Source: Methylocella silvestris BL2
GTDB lineage: Bacteria; Pseudomonadota; Alphaproteobacteria; Rhizobiales; Beijerinckiaceae
Direction: 5' to 3'
Assembly: GCF_000021745.1 (NCBI RefSeq)
Contig: NC_011666.1
Location: 1,054,001 to 1,118,000 of the forward strand
Length of the DNA stretch: 64,000 nucleotides
The position numbers and the translations under genes were made by a program. Under the pieces are notes generated by a model. It had not been told where the DNA came from. It saw nothing but the letters and a program-made list of their open reading frames with translations, and did not search any database. Shown piece by piece: positions 62,517 through 64,000 of the stretch (within the stretch, counting starts at the first letter, position 1; each line of letters starts with the position of its first letter).

Positions 62517-63554
62517 TTAGAAGCGCCAACCGGTCTGCAGCGTGACGCCCGCTGTCACCTGCGTGAAGCTCGCCGTTGATCGATTCGACGCATTTCTCTC
62601 GAGGCTTGCCTGAAAATCGAGCCGCGGGCGGCCGAACCAGCGCGCGGTTTCATTGTCGCCGAGCAAATAGGACGGCAGCGCGAATCCTAGCGTCGCGATC
62701 GGCTCCACATTGAAATCCCGGCGCGTAAATCCGGCAATCTCATCGAATTGCCGCCCGATGAATTGCACGCCAAAGCTGAAACTCCATTGCTCCGAAATGA
62801 TATAACTCATCGAGGGAATGAGAAAGATTGCGGCCGAGGCCGGCGCCGGCTCCCGGAACCGCCCCTGCAAGAACGCAGTGAGGCCAAGCGCCCACACCGC
62901 ATCCCCTGGCCCGCCGTTTGGCGAAAGACGCTGGAAATCCGCGCCGAAGTTGATGCGTGTATTAAATCCGACATTGACGTCATGACGCGTCGCGATTTCC
63001 TGCGAAAACAGAGGCCGGAAATCGACCCGCGGCGCGTAGGCGACATAGGGCGAAAAGCTGTGATCGGCGTTTGCGTCGACATATTGCGCGCGAAACCCGC
63101 CGGCAAGAAAGTCGCGATCGGCTTCTGAGACGCCCGTCAGTCGCTCCGACTCGACGCGCAGATTCGCCGAAAAGCGAATCGGCAGGTCTGGCGCGGGCGC
63201 CGCCCATGACAATTGTCCGAGCGGACTGATCTCGACCGATCCCGTTCCGCCGTCAGCTGCGGCCTGGGCGTTGGAGTTGAAAAAGACAGGCGTCAAAACG
63301 TTCAAAGTAAACCGCGGCGCCCTGACCTGCTGCTCAAGGCCCGGCGCTGTGGCGAAAAGATTGGCGTCGGATGAGAGCGCCGTCTCGCCCGGCGTCGCGA
63401 GAATGGCGTCGATGCGCGCATCCTGCGCGTCGCTCTGCGCGTCCGACGTCGCCGTCTGCGCCCGTGCGGCGCCGACGCCCAGCAAAGCGGCGAACGCGCA
63501 GAGCGCAAGACGCCAAAAACATCGCTGAACCTTGGCGCGCGGCGCCAAACCCAT
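62517..63554 (-). CDS. Outer-membrane beta-barrel protein
   Basis: 345 residues. Signal peptide around residues 12-32 (WRLALCAFAALLGVGAARAQ). A short acidic linker (SDAQSDAQDARID) is followed by alternating strands with aromatic residues at the barrel edges and the terminal GWRF, the final Phe used by the BAM machine. Likely a pore or adhesion-type barrel; ligand unknown. GGGGGTGAC precedes the ATG at 63554. Confidence 0.75.
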   Translation of the reverse strand: MGLAPRAKVQRCFWRLALCAFAALLGVGAARAQTATSDAQSDAQDARIDAILATPGETALSSDANLFATAPGLEQQVRAPRFTLNVLTPVFFNSNAQAAADGGTGSVEISPLGQLSWAAPAPDLPIRFSANLRVESERLTGVSEADRDFLAGGFRAQYVDANADHSFSPYVAYAPRVDFRPLFSQEIATRHDVNVGFNTRINFGADFQRLSPNGGPGDAVWALGLTAFLQGRFREPAPASAAIFLIPSMSYIISEQWSFSFGVQFIGRQFDEIAGFTRRDFNVEPIATLGFALPSYLLGDNETARWFGRPRLDFQASLERNASNRSTASFTQVTAGVTLQTGWRF

Positions 63555-63788
63555 GCTGTCACCCCCGCGACATCTCATGCGACTGTTGGCGCCGGATCAT
63601 GTCTTCTTTTGGATATTTCGCAGCCGCAACGAGAGCGCAGCGGCCAAACATCCCGCCCTAATGCGCTGCGTCCCTAATTTCACGAGCGCCGGACGGCGTG
63701 CGGCGGCGCTCCTGTCGCAAGCCATTGAGCTCACGACGGAAGCTGCTAAGTTTGCGGCTTCGTCGCAGGCCTGGGGCTTCAGCCTTTC

Positions 63789-64000
63789 ATGTTTAAGACC
63801 AGCCCCGATCCGCAAAACGCCGCCGACGTCGTTCGTTTCGGCGCCGCCGCCGTTCGCGCCGCCGGCTTTTTCGCCTTCTGGCTGATGATTGCGGGCGGCG
63901 ATCTTTTAGGCCTTCCGGTCGGGCTCGCGACCGCCGCGGCGGCAAGCTTCGTGAGCCTGCGCCTGATGCCGCCGGGACGCTCAAAAATTCGTCCGCTTTC
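63789..64000 (+). CDS. Na+/H+ antiporter subunit E (MrpE/MnhE)-like, cut by window edge
   Basis: About 70 residues are visible from ATG 63789. After a short polar start (MFKTSPDPQNAADVVRFG) two hydrophobic helices appear, including RAAGFFAFWLMIAGGDLLGLPVGLATAAAASFVSLRLMPPG, closely matching the start of Mrp-type antiporter subunit E. Mrp complexes export Na+ or other cations for pH homeostasis. The rest of the gene and any mrpF/mrpG neighbours lie past the window. Confidence 0.6.
   Translation, partial: MFKTSPDPQNAADVVRFGAAAVRAAGFFAFWLMIAGGDLLGLPVGLATAAAASFVSLRLMPPGRSKIRPL

Noticed and set aside
1-64000. tRNA, rRNA, CRISPR, insertion sequence or prophage
   Set aside because: No cloverleaf with a GGTTCGA-type arm, no regularly spaced repeats with spacers, no transposase, integrase or phage structural genes were seen.

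Overview
The window is a gene-dense, GC-rich stretch of an alphaproteobacterial chromosome, most likely from the order Hyphomicrobiales (Rhizobiales). The signs are RcdA of the CtrA cell-cycle pathway, a two-domain dCTP deaminase, an NDUFS6-type zinc-finger protein, the rpoZ-spoT and pdxJ-acpS-lepB-rnc-era gene orders, and strong G/C preference at third codon positions. A Beijerinckiaceae or Methylocystaceae host fits, but no gene here fixes the genus. I see no rRNA, tRNA, CRISPR array, insertion sequence or prophage. All calls come from reading the sequence and the translations by eye.

Layout. 1-2.6 kb: truncated ndk, then oxyR convergent with the ahpC-ahpD peroxidase pair. 3-10 kb: an ABC-F ATPase, two cysteine-rich proteins of unknown function, the CrcB fluoride channel, molybdenum cofactor genes (mobB-moeA) divergent from tusA-DUF2478-NUDIX, and a small lipoprotein. 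10-16.3 kb: an FAD monooxygenase, a zinc-finger protein and an LPS/polysaccharide block (GT4, CgeB-like glycosyltransferase, heptose-bisphosphate phosphatase, GT9). 16.8-30 kb: an information-processing block read leftward (pdxJ, acpS, lepB, rnc, era, yicC, gmk) and rpoZ-spoT, separated by three accessory envelope genes; a NYN-domain gene and a family 5 uracil-DNA glycosylase lie next to rpoZ.

30-41 kb: a membrane-bound single-module peptide synthetase with the architecture of epsilon-poly-lysine synthetase (the most notable gene here), fabI, a sigma-like/anti-sigma-like pair, a proline-rich membrane protein, and purA with a possible leader terminator. 41-52.9 kb: rpmE, an MFS exporter, rcdA, a glycosyltransferase-like protein, 3-hydroxybutyryl-CoA dehydrogenase, an HNH nuclease, argE, apaG, metZ, dCTP deaminase, and a GT-C type membrane glycosyltransferase with an AT-rich 5' end.

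53-64 kb: cytochrome b561, dapE, panD, metX-metW, ppa, a GNAT acetyltransferase, an O-antigen ligase-like protein, a CBS-BON protein, small exported or membrane peptides, an outer-membrane beta-barrel protein, and the start of a probable MrpE-type antiporter subunit. Functional themes are peroxide defence (oxyR, ahpCD), Moco and sulfur handling, methionine synthesis (metX, metW, metZ), lysine/arginine branch hydrolases (dapE, argE) and envelope polysaccharide assembly. Several intergenic gaps carry long imperfect inverted repeats bounded by AGAGC-type ends, probably a dispersed palindromic element.
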